Positions 1 to 11,399 of a stretch of 64,000 bases of DNA are shown piece after piece. The DNA is from Chlorops oryzae (Eukaryota; Arthropoda; Insecta; Diptera; Chloropidae), in contig CM035808.1 of assembly GCA_020466095.1 (NCBI GenBank), positions 74,269,188-74,333,187 of the forward strand. The letters run 5' to 3'. Made by a program: the position numbers and the translations under genes. The stretch's first letter is position 1; the number at the start of each line of letters is the position of its first letter. Under the pieces are notes generated by a model. That model made no database searches, was not told the origin of the DNA, and saw only the letters and a program-made list of their open reading frames with translations.

Positions 1-114
1 TTGAGAAAAACGAAATCCTAGAAAGTAGTTTAGTGAACTCGTTTTGAACTCGAAACACATAAGGGAAAAGAAGAAAAATAAGTAGGACCTAATAAACACA
101 AAAGCGATAACGAG

Positions 115-186
115 TTCGAATCGAATTCGAATCGAATTCGTAGAGCGGGAATCGCATTAAACGAATACGAATCGAATTCGATTCGA
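115..186. repeat. Short GAATTCG-rich repeats
   Basis: The motif CGAATCGAATTCG recurs several times, with an inverted run on the far side. No coding potential is visible in the first 250 bases. This is seen directly; its origin is unknown. Confidence 0.5.
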
Positions 187-275
187 ACTCGTTAACGTTT
201 TTGTGTTTATTTGTTTATTGGGTACGAAACTTTAATTCTCGAAGGTAGTTTTGTTAATTTGTTTCCAAATCGGAA

Positions 276-396
276 AGCTTAATGGGTAAGCAGACTAGAA
301 ACATGACTAGAAATCAAGAGGTTCGGTGTTCAAATCCCACAGCCGGTGGATTCGAAAGCGTGGTTACCAGCAATAGAACCGTTTTTTTTTTTTTTT
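276..396 (+). repeat. tRNA-derived SINE-like unit
   Basis: An A-box-like stretch (AGCTTAATGGGTAAGCA, 276-292) is followed about 35 bases later by a B-box-like stretch (GTGTTCAAATCCCAC, 326-340). This is the spacing of an RNA polymerase III internal promoter. About 45 bases further on, a run of 15 or more T (382-396) could serve as a pol III terminator or tail. The T-arm stem does not pair well, so I do not call a functional tRNA. A tRNA-derived SINE or a decayed tRNA pseudogene is the best reading. No target-site duplication was identified. Confidence 0.45.
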
Positions 397-480
397 AAAC
401 CGAAAATAGTATTATAATAAGACTGTTATTTGAATTTTACATTAAATATAAAAATTAATGATTTTTTTGCTAATCGTCCG

Positions 481-580
481 TTAACGATTCGAGAGCGATG
501 AAATTCTCGATTCGCTAGCGATTCGAGTTAAGGCTCGTTAAAGATTCGAGAACGATGAAAATCTCGATTCGCTAATGATA
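481..580. repeat. Two-copy tandem repeat (~50 bp)
   Basis: The block GATTCGAGAGCGATGAAAT...CTCGATTCGCTA at about 487-522 recurs at about 543-576 with few changes. The following 590-690 stretch is rich in CGATATCG. No gene is visible here. Confidence 0.5.
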
Positions 581-846
581 AGTGACTCTCTCACGATATC
601 GAAATCGTCTCGATATCGTCTCGAATTATCGTCGCGAAACATTTTTAAGAGAAAACTATATTGCCTCGATATCGTTACGATATCGTTGTGTTTATTGGGT
701 ATTGGTAACCAGACTTTTTGTTATTATACGTGGGCTGTTATAATATTAGGCGAGTTCCAGAGTTTCGCGGGTTCCTTTTGGATATGGTTTTTTGTTTTTT
801 AATCTGCTATGTAGATATGCTATGCATATTTCTTAACATATGAGTC

Positions 847-1062
847 GTGGATAAAGGGATTGAGTCTAATTTGACGTTTTTGAGATTTAGCGTGGATACA
901 CTTCCTTTTATGACTTTTTTAAAAATTGTAAAAGAAGCGCCAATAATTAATTTTGCAATTTCTATTTTGAGTTTTGTTGTAAAAACTAATTTTAAAGTCA
1001 ACGTCAACTGTTCTGTCGTTTTTTTCCATTTCAAATTTTGCGGACTCATTCCCTTTATCCAC
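847..1062. mobile_element. Short MITE with 20-bp TIRs
   Basis: The left end GTGGATAAAGGGATTGAGTC (847-866) is the reverse complement, with one mismatch, of the right end (1043-1062). The 216-bp body is AT-rich and non-coding; short frames on both strands are TIR read-through. TGAG follows the right end and also lies just outside the left end, so it may be a 4-bp duplication, but it also occurs inside the TIR and is not decisive. Superfamily is not assigned. Confidence 0.6.
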
Positions 1063-1194
1063 TGAGCGACAAATATGATGATGTCGTACGAATGCCAATG
1101 CTTCGCTATTCTTTTAATACCTATATTTTTAACTTAGACTACTGTTTTACTTAAACAAAAAAACAAAAATTATCAACGATGTTACTCGAAGAAA

Positions 1195-1460
1195 ACGGCA
1201 TGTAGAGCAAAGTGGCTATCGTCAATTAAAACCTTAACTTTGTACTGAAATTTTGCTCTATACGCCATTGAATGGCGTATAGAGCAAAAGAACACAAACA
1301 AATTGTGTTTCAAGGGATATAGAGCAAACTGGAGATGAATTCATCTCAGTAACTAGAAGATATAGCAAAAAATGGATTGCGGATTTAAAAAATTTGGCAT
1401 TGATAATGGGGGATGGCATCCTTAACTCAAATTCGTTAAAATGGCGTATAGAGCACATGA
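1195..1460. repeat. Palindrome and repeated TATAGAGCAAA motif
   Basis: A perfect 19-bp inverted repeat with a single-base spacer lies at 1251-1289 (arms 1251-1269 and 1271-1289). The arm motif GCGTATAGAGCAAA recurs in variants near 1203, 1317 and 1444. This could be the end of a decayed TIR element or a short satellite. It contains no credible gene. Confidence 0.5.
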
Positions 1461-1617
1461 ATCTCCGGGCGACGATATGTTCATTCTACCTTTCGAAAAA
1501 ATCCTTTGTTTCGCGGAGTCCGTTGACGCAATTTGACACGTATGAGAATATGCGTAAACAATGTCCTTTTAAATTTCGACTGAGTATCCAAAAATTGCTT
1601 TTACTTATTTTTCAAAA

Positions 1618-1975
1618 CATTCACTACCCTTTGGTGTATTAAACACATGTTCCAGGGCCTGCCAGAAGTGTCTCAACACTAACTAAACAGATAATGAGCT
1701 TATTGTAAATAAATGTGTGCAAAGATTGAATCCACCGGAAGAATTCAATAGCAACTGCAACGTTTGATTTTTTTCAATATTCCGTTTAAAGAAAAATTTT
1801 TACCACAAATTCGCATCAGCGTGGTTTGAGGTTCAAATATATTTTGACAAATGTAGCAGGACCCTCAAGATCTTTCAATATATTCCTAAAACGATCTCAC
1901 TGCCCTTTGGTGTATTAAACACGTGTCCCAGGGCCTAATAGAAGTGTCTCAACACTAGCTAGCAGATAATGGATC
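1618..1975. repeat. Diverged direct repeat (~280-bp period)
   Basis: A block of about 75 bp, from CCCTTTGGTGTATTAAACAC through AGGGCCT to GTCTCAACACTA, occurs at about 1626-1690 and again at about 1902-1968. The flanks are more diverged but partly alignable. This looks like an old tandem duplication of unknown origin. Confidence 0.55.
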
Positions 1976-2160
1976 GCATGTGAATAAAATCTTCCAAAAT
2001 TGAGTTACCCGCTCGAATTCGTTACGGCTTGTTTCTCTGAAAGTTACCAGAACAGTAAGAAATTTCTTACTTTTAATTTATTGAGGTCCTTTTCGGATAC
2101 TGTTTATATAAACATGATGCGGTTTTGAGGATACAGCTTGTATAAACGTAATTCGGTTGA

Positions 2161-2776
2161 CCGGCTGCGCCATTTGTTAACACTTTTCCTTCTGATCCCG
2201 GTCCTTTCCAAGAAAACGCGTTGAATGCCTTTTAAAGTCTTTATTGACTCCTTATTTAATTATACATTAATTTAACTTAATTTATTTTAACGATGACTGA
2301 CTGAAGCGACGATTCCAGACTGTAGACTACCGTAGACTCCCAGAACATTGCTTGATCAACATCTTTTATAGTAGAAACGCTGCCTCTGCCCCCACTGATC
2401 GCTGCTACCATAACAGTGTCGTAGGTCACTAATTTTCTGCTGTGTTTCGGGTGACACATATCCAACTCAGCATTTTGGATAATTATTGGGTCACCTGTGC
2501 CGCGCTGTGACACATATCCAACTCAGCATATTTGGGTATTTAGTCACCTGTGCTACGCTGTGGCCAGCGTGCCAAAGCTCTGCTTTGCTTACTTCGATTT
2601 ATTAATATTGCTCAATCGATGCGCGTGTAAAATAAATGTGGTGTTTATGATCTGATTTCTTTTTTGTTCTTCTCATTGCTTGCAATTGCCTCATAAAGAA
2701 ATTTAACAAAAGTCGGTATATGGGGCCCCTTATAGCCTTATATATATTCTATTGTCAGGCTCACATGACAATAACA
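2161..2776 (-). mobile_element. Gypsy-type LTR with primer-binding site
   Basis: Read on the minus strand, a 602-bp LTR runs from 2776 (TGTTATTGTCA) to 2175 (TTAACA). After two bases it is followed by TGGCGCAGCCGG (2172-2161), a primer-binding-site sequence of the kind used by Ty3/gypsy elements. The ends are TG...CA as expected. A two-copy 56-bp tandem repeat lies inside the LTR (2453-2508 and 2509-2564). No gag or pol follows at lower coordinates, so the element is truncated just beyond its PBS. Confidence 0.6.
2453..2564. repeat. Two-copy 56-bp tandem repeat
   Basis: GACACATATCCAACTCAGCA starts both units (2453 and 2509), and both end in a CACCTGTGC(C/T)(G/A)CGCTGT block. It lies inside the LTR at 2175-2776. 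Confidence 0.7.
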
Positions 2777-3087
2777 CCCTTACTTGTTTTTCATTCGTTT
2801 TGTGTTTTGAGCATGAAAATGCACAATCGAAGGTCATTGTTCTGCTGTTGTGCAGCAAATTATACTAGAAGAACACTTTAACATTCATAGGATTTGTTTA
2901 TTTTTCGGACGTAAATATTCGCTAAATGTTCTTATAAAATTTGGTGAATGCGACTACGAATGTCCAGAAATATGCAAAAATTCGAGAATGCGAATATTCG
3001 CAACATCACTTATACGGACATGTGCGCTGAAGGGCGCTACGCTCTAAAGCAGCAAGTAAATTTCCTATACCAAACACATGTAGAAAC

Positions 3088-3639
3088 AAGTAAGAAAGCT
3101 AAGGTCGGTCAGTCCCGGCATTGGAATACCCAGCGTCCCGACATTTTTGGCGCACAATGTTACGAAAAATCTCCATTTGTGGGCGTGGCAGTGGTCGGGT
3201 CACATAACTTTTTTCCTTACACCTTTCATTTGCCTTGGTCAACCTATGTTGCGAATTTGAAGCTTCTAAGCCCTTTACATCACAAGTTACGATAAACTCT
3301 TATGTGTGGGCTTATTTTTGGCCGTGGCTCGAGGAGGCCGGCGTAAATTTTTTTCTGGATATGAAACTTTTCGCAGTTTGCCAGTACATCAAATATCAAT
3401 AAAATGTGTCGAGTGGTTCGAAAGTTACAAGCCCTTTATTGAAAACACATTAAATTCATTTGTGGGCGTGGCAGTGGGCGGATGTCTCAAATTTTTACTT
3501 AGGATCATACTGGGATCCCGATGTACTTGTGTGTGCCAAATTTCGAATTGGTTGTTCAAGCCGTTTCGGAGGAGATCGGACCACAGACGGACAGACAGAC
3601 GGACATGTATTAATTGATTCAGTTTTTGAATTTGATCAA

Positions 3640-3684
<45 letters not shown>

Positions 3685-3686
3685 TA
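3088..3686 (+). repeat. Dispersed repeat, family D, left part
   Basis: This non-coding repeat starts near AGTAAGAAAGCTAA, contains TGTGGGCGTGGCAGTGG twice, and ends in a GACAGACAGACGGACATG run and a (TA)n tract. A second copy at 61918-62650 follows the same order throughout. The continuation of this copy (CTACCGAGCTTAGTTCTGG) appears at 6712-6800, beyond the palindromic element, so that element interrupts it. The family is not named here; Helitron-derived or mini-me-like dipteran repeats are possibilities. Confidence 0.65.
3641..3680. repeat. (TA)n microsatellite
   Basis: An uninterrupted TA run ends just before the TGTCTA target site of the palindromic element. Confidence 0.9.
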
Positions 3687-6600
3687 TTAGGGCGGGTCGA
3701 TTTGTATGGGGTAAAAAAACATGACCAAGCGTATAGCAGGAAAGTATTCTACGGTCAATTCTAAGATACTTTGCTGAAGAAACCATAGGTCTAAAATCAA
3801 AATCGAGCTTCCGGTTTTCGACGAGAAACTTTTCGTAACATATATTTCGAAAAATATGCTGAACTCAATTCGATAGATAACACAGGCCTACAACGAACAA
3901 CCTTTCATAATAATAAGAAAAGCTTCCATTAGATTTTTGTCTGCTGAAAAATTGAAAAATACCGAAAAAATTCCATCACGCCACAGTTTCGAGAAAACCA
4001 CGCATTCAGTTTTTTGTCCCATCATTTTTTCGTACACGTTTTTCTAAAATGTGGTACCCCATATTTAAATTTTTTAAACGATAAGGCCTTCTAAGATAGT
4101 TAGATTATTAACTAATATCAAAAGCAACACAAGTTTTTAACAATTAATGGTTCAAAATGATGCTCGAAGTAGAAAAATTTTTATTTATCTTGAAAAAATT
4201 CAGTTTTTTTTACTTTCAACGAACTTATCTTAATCTCTACTTGTGTTATTTTCAAAATCTGTTTGCAGGATCGAAGAATAATCAATTGTATGCAAATTTC
4301 TTCAAAATTGAAAATGTTCCCCTAAGTTTTCGCAGAGAAATAACCATTTTTACGAAAGCATTCAATTCGAAAAATTTAACATGTTGCAATTGGAAAATCA
4401 CTTGTTTTGCTTTTTAAAAAGTCAAAGGCGAAGAGATTAGAATTTTCCTAAAAGTTTAGAAACATTCCCTGAACGATATGCGAGTAGTTCTATTCTGCCG
4501 TTTTACTAGTGTCAATTTCACTAGTAATAGTTCTTCTTATACCCTTGCATTATTTTGTTAAAAATTAGCAATGCACAGTGGCGGATCCTGGATTTGGTCA
4601 AGGGAGGGGTCATAGAAGGTAAGCAGCAGGTTAATTGAAGGGGGGCCGGACCCGATATCGTCCTACGTGGATCTGCGACTGGCCATTCAAGTATTGTGGG
4701 AAACAATTACATCTATTTAAACACAACCCTCTTATTCAATACTAACCACGAAACTTGTTTGTACCCATCTTCAGCAGGGTACATTAGTTTTGTGCGGATC
4801 TTGTTTTTATACCGGGTACACTCTGTGTTGAGGGTATATTGCGTTTGTGCGCCTGTGTTTAACGTCCAGAACCAATCGAGATAGACCATATAAAATATAT
4901 ATGGAAATGATCAGCGTCACCAGGAGGTTCGATTTAGCCATGTCCGTCTGTCTGTCTGTCTGTAAACAGTTATCTTTTCGAAGGAGTTGAGCTATCTTGA
5001 CGAAATTCGGTATGGAGGTGCAGGGCGACATGAGTAATATGAAGTTTGAGAATGGGCATGAAAAACTTCGATTTTAGAGCAGTTTTAGAGATTTTCGTAA
5101 CAAACCCTTGTACTGGAGGTACTTCAATTTGACTTGAAAAAATAAGTCTATTTGATCATTAATTTTCCAATTTTTGAAAATTACATTTTTTTACCTTAAA
5201 ATCAGTTAAAATATCAAATTTTATCGAAATATCATCTACCAAAAAAATTAATGATCAAATAGACTTATTTTTTCAAGTCAAATTGAAGTACCTCCAGTAC
5301 AAGGGTTTGTTACGAAAATCTCTAAAACTGCTCTAAAATCGAAGTTTTTCATGCCCATTCTCAAACTTCATATTACTCATGTCGCCCTGCACCTCCATAC
5401 CGAATTTCGTCAAGATAGCTCAACTCCTTCGAAAAGATAACTGTTTACAGACAGACAGACAGACGGACATGGCTAAATCGAACCTCCTGGTGACGCTGAT
5501 CATTTCCATATATATTTTATATGGTCTATCTCGATTGGTTCTGGACGTTAAACACAGGCGCACAAACGCAATATACCCTCAACACAGAGTGTACCCGGTA
5601 TAAAAACAAGATCCGCACAAAACTAATGTACCCTGCTGAAGATGGGTACAAACAAGTTTCGTGGTTAGTATTGAATAAGAGGGTTGTGTTTAAATAGATG
5701 TAATTGTTTCCCACAATACTTGAATGGCCAGTCGCAGATCCACGTAGGACGATATCGGGTCCGGGCCCCCTTCAATTAACCTGCTGCTTACCTTCTATGA
5801 CCCCTCCCTTGACCAAATCCAGGATCCGCCACTGTGCATTGCTAATTTTTAACAAAATAATGCAAGGGTATAAGAAGAACTATTACTAGTGAAATTGACA
5901 CTAGTAAAACGGCAGAATAGAACTACTCGCATATCGTTCAGGGAATGTTTCTAAACTTTTAGGAAAATTCTAATCTCTTCGCCTTTGACTTTTTAAAAAG
6001 CAAAACAAGTGATTTTCCAATTGCAACATGTTAAATTTTTCGAATTGAATGCTTTCGTAAAAATGGTTATTTCTCTGCGAAAACTTAGGGGAACATTTTC
6101 AATTTTGAAGAAATTTGCATACAATTGATTATTCTTCGATCCTGCAAACAGATTTTGAAAATAACACAAGTAGAGATTAAGATAAGTTCGTTGAAAGTAA
6201 AAAAAACTGAATTTTTTCAAGATAAATAAAAATTTTTCTACTTCGAGCATCATTTTGAACCATTAATTGTTAAAAACTTGTGTTGCTTTTGATATTAGTT
6301 AATAATCTAACTATCTTAGAAGGCCTTATCGTTTAAAAAATTTAAATATGGGGTACCACATTTTAGAAAAACGTGTACGAAAAAATGATGGGACAAAAAA
6401 CTGAATGCGTGGTTTTCTCGAAACTGTGGCGTGATGGAATTTTTTCGGTATTTTTCAATTTTTCAGCAGACAAAAATCTAATGGAAGCTTTTCTTATTAT
6501 TATGAAAGGTTGTTCGTTGTAGGCCTGTGTTATCTATCGAATTGAGTTCAGCATATTTTTCGAAATATATGTTACGAAAAGTTTCTCGTCGAAAACCGGA

Positions 6601-6711
6601 AGCTCGATTTTGATTTTAGACCTATGGTTTCTTCAGCAAAATATCTTAGAATTGACCGTAGATTACTTTCCTGCTATACGCTTGGTCGGGGAAAAAATCG
6701 ACCCGGCCTAA
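3687..6711. mobile_element. 3-kb palindromic (foldback-like) DNA element
   Basis: The left arm (about 3687-5166) is the reverse complement of the right arm (about 5243-6711), with a loop of about 75 bp. In the inner part I saw roughly one difference per several hundred bases. The outermost ~60 bp differ more, including a ~12-base indel. The ends read TTAGGGCGGGTCGATTT and its complement, and TGTCTA flanks both sides (3681-3686, 6712-6717). The uninterrupted repeat copy near 62610 shows the unfilled site. The outer ~150 bp resemble the TIR of the transposon at 34433-42603. Mirrored short frames (86, 62 and 74 codons) are arm read-through. No transposase is present, so it would be non-autonomous. 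Confidence 0.85.
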
Positions 6712-6800
6712 TGTCTATATCTACCGAGCTTAGTTCTGGTTGTTACAAGATTCGCACAAAACTAATATACCCTGCTTACGCTGGGTATAAAACAAATAAG
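6712..6800 (+). repeat. Dispersed repeat, family D, right remainder
   Basis: TATATCTACCGAGCTTAGTTCTGG and the following bases match the sequence just after the TA tract in the copy at 62600-62650. This piece is the far side of the copy split by the palindromic element. Confidence 0.65.
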
Positions 6801-6861
6801 TGCATTGACTTACTTTCACTACTTGAACGCATGCGCTTACTACAAGTAATCGGACTCCAAG

Positions 6862-7166
6862 GGTTGCGTTTAAGTCATTCATTTCCTATATTTCTGTCGA
6901 CCTGCCATCGAAATTTCAACTCTGATTTCCTTTCTTTAAAAAAATGAGCTCGTTATGGGCTCTATGCAGATATGCAGGAAGGAGTACTTTGAGTTACTTC
7001 TGATACTTCAACGAATACGCAGAATAAAAGCAATCGAACATGCAGGAATGCATTTAAATCATACATTTTCTATATTTCTGTCGACCTGTCATCGAAATGT
7101 CAACTCTGATTTCCTTACTTCACATGAACGAGCTCTATACTTCCTGCATATTTGCGTAGAGCCCAT
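6862..7166. repeat. ~190-bp direct repeat with inverted flanks
   Basis: The block containing CTATATTTCTGTCGACCTG occurs at about 6862-6930 and again at about 7053-7120. Separately, ATGGGCTCTATGCAGATATGC (6955-) is inverted at 7140-7166. Short frames over this stretch are not convincing genes. Confidence 0.5.
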
Positions 7167-7209
7167 CATTTCCTTTCAATTTACTTTAATAGTTTTCCAT
7201 CACAAATAA

Positions 7210-8150
7210 GATAGTCTCGAAAATGCGAATTTTCATACTTTGAGATGATTGAAAGTATCGATATTTTTCACACCGATATTATAACCGCAGCCCCCGGAGT
7301 ACAGACGATGATTTTAAATAAGTTCTAATTATGTACGAATTGACGGATACTTTGATAGCGCAAAAAAGTTATAAGTTACCCAAAAATGCCCTTATATATT
7401 GCAAAAACCTACTAATCGTAGTTATTCTGAAAACTTTTAGTCTGGCAGCACCACATTTTGTTTTGTTTTTTTTTTTTTAGTTCATGTGTGCATGTATGTG
7501 CCTGTGTAGTTTCTGCATTTAATAATTAATTGTTTTTTCGTGATATCGTCGGAAATAAGTGTCGCCTAAAAAAGTATAATATCTCGGCCGCATCAGGAAG
7601 TCATTTTACATAAATATATGTATATTTGTTTCACTCTGTAAAGGTAATTTTACCCTTATTTGCGAACATTCACTTGTTGGTAATGCACAATAATAACGGA
7701 ATTTAACTTTTTCCCGACTAGGTCCCCTGTCGATATCGTTTCATAAAGATATTCGTTGTAAAAAATGTTTCCAGCTTTGTTTTTTATACTTTATAAACAC
7801 GGTTGGTACCACCAAATCGTACTATTTTCCCCAATGTGTATCCGCCAGGACATGGTATATTTCTGATGACACGAATGCACGAAGCAATGTTGGTTTCTTT
7901 TTGAAAAGATCGTAAAACTCTAAGCAGGAGTAGTTTATACTTTATTTGACGAAAAGAAAAGCGTACGAAGTGCCGATGTTGATTCTGTTTTTTTGCTTCG
8001 TCCAAAACTTGTTTATGACCGAAAAAATGGCTTCAAAGTGGTGTTACCATTCTCGAATAATGTGTGTAATTATGACAAGAAATGTTGCTGTTGGAGTAAG
8101 AAAGTACTTTAACAACACTTACTTTGTTATTCGTTTTTTGTTTATTTAAA
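7210..8150. other. AT-rich stretch, nothing recognised
   Basis: I see no repeat partner within the window, no RNA gene and no recognisable protein. A 73-codon minus-strand frame (7784-8005) has no motif I can name and I do not call it. Confidence 0.6.
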
Positions 8151-8824
8151 CTTTACTTCTCTTTACTGGATCTTCCTTTGAGTTGGAACTGATAGTAATT
8201 ATTTGAATCTTATTTCTTAACTATAATTTAAATATTTATACAGAGATATACATAAACAGTTTTGATTGCAACAGGCCTCAATTTGAGAAACTGGGCTGCT
8301 GAGGACTTAGTACTGTTAAACCGCATCCGTTGCTAGGATGAGTCTTGATCATGCACGAGTGACGTTCGTCAAGCCTAGTGGATCTTTGGTTGGTTAGGCG
8401 TACGGCGCGCACGAGCGAGGTGCCTAACATTTATTGTCTGGAATGGCTACTCTAATGGTAGTTAGAAGCATTGAGCGTTGAGCGTGCACGAGCGATGTGC
8501 CTCAATCTGTTTGATTCCTTGATTCTTCAAGCGGCTAACATGCAAGAGCGAAGTGCAGATAACAGAGTATCGGTGTTATTTTTCCAAAACAATAGCAGCG
8601 GACGGAAAGTCGTTTTTACCATGTTCGACGCGGTGTATTAATAAGGTTTCTTGCCAACTGGTTCGATTGATTTCTTATCTTTTCATTGAAGGATGAGTTA
8701 AGGCGAACGATTTCGTCCCTAACAAGTCAGACTTGCAGATCACGATGACTGCTTTCATTACGGATGTACCATGAAGCACCTGTAATGATTCTAACAACTT
8801 TCGATTGTGCTTTTTGGATTATTT

Positions 8825-9830
8825 CTATAGAGGATGCGCAGGCATTTCCCCACATTTTAATGCCATAGCACTAGATTGCTTTAATACACTATTATCTAAT
8901 ACAAATTTTAACTCCATATTAAGAGGGGAGCGATAGTTAGATAGCCAGTGAATTTTTGATGCGTTAATATTCAGGTTGCTCCTCTTTGCTTCGATGTGCT
9001 TGCTCCAAGTTAATCGTTTATCTAAGTGGACTCCTAGATAGATTACACTATCTGCTTGGGGGATGAAGACTCCTTTAAGGAGAGTAGTAGGGCCAACACC
9101 TCTTCTAAGCGTAAATGTTATGTGTTTACATTTATGTTCGTATAAATTCATTCGCCAGGTAGAGCCAATTTTCAATTAATTGTGTATGCTCTTGTAGGTT
9201 TCTGGATGCTTCCATGCGATCGCGGTGGCAGTTCAATATTGCTGTGTCACCAGCAAAAGTCGACATAACATTATTTTCACTAGTGGGGATGCCGGCTCTT
9301 ATACGAAGGTAAAGAGAGGGGCCTTGTACACTGCCTTCCGAGACTCCTGCTTTAATTTCCAATTTATCCGTGATAAATTCATTAACTCTTGCTCTAAAAA
9401 ATCTATTTCGGAGTTAAGTATGATATGAAAATTTCGTGAAAATTTTGGGGAAGTAGAGATTTTATTTTAGCAATAAGACCCCCTGCCACTTTATCGAAAG
9501 CTTGAGCAAAATCTAGGAATATTGCAGAAAAATATTTTTTTTTTTCGAAGGTGTTACGAGTTTCTTGACTGATTCGATTTACCATATTCTTTCCTAAAGC
9601 CAAATTGGTCAACATAAATAACGTTATTCTCGTGAATGTATGGCAGTGTCTTATAAGAAAAGCTTTTCCAAAGAGCTCAGATAAGCAGGGGAGAAGGCTT
9701 ATTGGGCGATATGAGCTGGCTGTTGTCGGGTCTTTCCCGGGCTTCAGTATCATCCTGATTACCGATTCTTTCCATATCTCAGGGAAGTTAGAGAAGCTCA
9801 CAATAGCATTAAGGTCCGTGCTACATACGT
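8825..9830 (-). pseudogene. Jockey-type reverse transcriptase remnant
   Basis: Three overlapping minus-strand frames spell the RT fingers and palm in order. They are a YRPISLLPCLSELFGK block, FLDFAQAFDKV (first catalytic Asp region), AGVSEGSVQGP (normally GVPQGSVLGP), TFAGDTAIL (normally FADDTAIL), and a thumb region with YLGVHLDKRLTW. The YADD-like catalytic box reads AGD, so the second catalytic Asp pair is damaged. Together with the frameshifts this makes it non-functional. In the intact family this enzyme copies LINE RNA at the nicked target. Confidence 0.85.
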
Positions 9831-10689
9831 AAGAGGAATGTATGGAAATTCCTTGATCATGTTTGGGGTTAAAGGGTCATAGCCTGGAGATTTGTTATCG
9901 CAAATATTTTCCTAAATTATGTCTTTTATTTCATTGGCATTAAATGCTAAAGGGATAATTTGCTTGTTCACTTCGCAGAGGAGAAATCTTAGGCCGGCTA
10001 CCGGTGGGTTAGGTAGAAAAACTGAGCACAAGTACTAAGCAAAGACGGATGCTTTTTCCTTATCACTTTTAGCTCAATTTCCTCTTGAATCCCATAAGGG
10101 AGATTCATGTTCTATGGGTGAACTTTTTATTTTAAAAGCTCGCCATAATTACACTTTCGACGTGCTTTTAGATGCGAGATTCGAAATAAAATTATAGTTA
10201 TTTGTGTCTTGGTTTTTTTAAGAGCGATTTTAAGTTGCTTTGAAGCTAAAATAAGTCTAGCTTTACTGTCAGGGGACCTATGTTGTTGCCATTCTCTTCT
10301 CAATCTACGCTTTTCTTGAAATAATCTTTCAATATGACTATTAGAATGATGAAAATTTCTAACGGCAGGTTCAAAGGTCTTTGTGGTAGAACGCTCCGCC
10401 GGTGAAATAAATATTGAGTTCAGGGTTGCAGCCGCTTCATCGATTTGACTTTCATTACATTTTGTATATTCGGAGTGTATGTGTAATGCAACGTACTTTT
10501 TGTAATTAAGTGGTCAGTCTAAAAGGGTGGTGTGTTGTTCTTATATTTTCTGAAATTCATTTTTGTGCAGTTATAATTTGAAAAAACTGGTTTTGTGCCT
10601 TTAGTAACTCCTGGAGTGTGTTTGGCATTTGCGACATGAACTGTGTCATACACTGTGTCAGACTGACTAGCATGGACTCAAGCTACCGT

Positions 10690-11370
10690 TCTGATGCTGA
10701 GGGGTAAAATGAGCACTAATGGCAGAACAAGCAACATTGGCATAGGACATTTTAGTAGTCACCGGAACGTTGGATTTATTTGGTTGTGAGAAAATTGGGT
10801 TTTAGAATGCAGTTTGATTCAACCTATTATGACTGGCCTGCTTTTTTTCAAACATACGATTATTTAGATCTTTATATACTGAGCATCCCCAATAATTGGC
10901 TGTGTGATTTCCATCATAGTTGCTGCACTTATTATCATTTTTTTTATTATTACAGTTTTCAGAGCTGTGAAATTCTCCGCAAATGACACAGACCATGCGT
11001 AGGGTGCAGTAGGACTTAGTATGGCCATATTCTTGGCAATTTATACATTGTACAGGGCCAGTACTCTTATGAGGTTTTTCTATTACAACTCTACGGTGAA
11101 GAAGATATTGTAATCATTCGATTTTGTGAGTCTCATTTTTTTTAAATTTAAGTCGTCCGGAATAAGTTCTACTTTGAACATTGGCCGTTGGGTTTTATTC
11201 CTTTTTAAAATATTCATTTCATTCCAAATTTTAAACCCTTTTTTCCTCTAGGGCTTGTTTAATTTCCACAGGATCTACATCTGATTCAATGCCTTTAATA
11301 ACTACGTTTTTTTTGTTGTCGTCAAGGAATTTAGTGACAATTCTGTACTTATTTACATTAAAGCGCTGAT
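10690..11370 (-). pseudogene. Jockey-type ORF1 (gag) remnant with zinc knuckles
   Basis: On the minus strand a block with DVDPVEIKQALEEKGFK and a VELIPDDLN stretch matches the region preceding the knuckles in Jockey gag. It is followed by CINCQEYGHTKSYC and CVICGEFHSSENC CCHC knuckles, and a degraded third knuckle (CSNYDGNHTANYWGC, with the second Cys replaced). Stops interrupt it at several places. In intact elements ORF1 is an RNA-binding protein. It lies just upstream, in the same orientation, of the RT remnant. Confidence 0.8.
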
Positions 11371-11399
11371 TTTAGTCTCATGAACACTTTTTCTAGAAG

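Larger units (their letters stand above)
8150..11380 (-). mobile_element. Decayed Jockey-type LINE
   Basis: Read on the minus strand, this region gives an ORF1 gag with zinc knuckles (about 11370-10690), then a pre-RT linker (about 10480-10180), then reverse transcriptase (about 9830-8825), then a 3' region with imperfect repeats of GCACGAGCGA-type units (8350-8560). The apurinic endonuclease expected between gag and linker is missing, because only about 200 bases separate them. Frames are broken by many stops and shifts. The 3' boundary is approximate. Confidence 0.8.

Noticed and set aside
4157..6253. Pairs of identical short frames (86, 62 and 74 codons) on opposite strands
   Set aside because: They are mirror images produced by the palindrome arms and have no domains or family support.
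7784..8149. Small host gene on either strand (73-codon minus, 67-codon plus frames)
   Set aside because: The frames overlap antisense, lack domains, and the region has no splice or promoter support.
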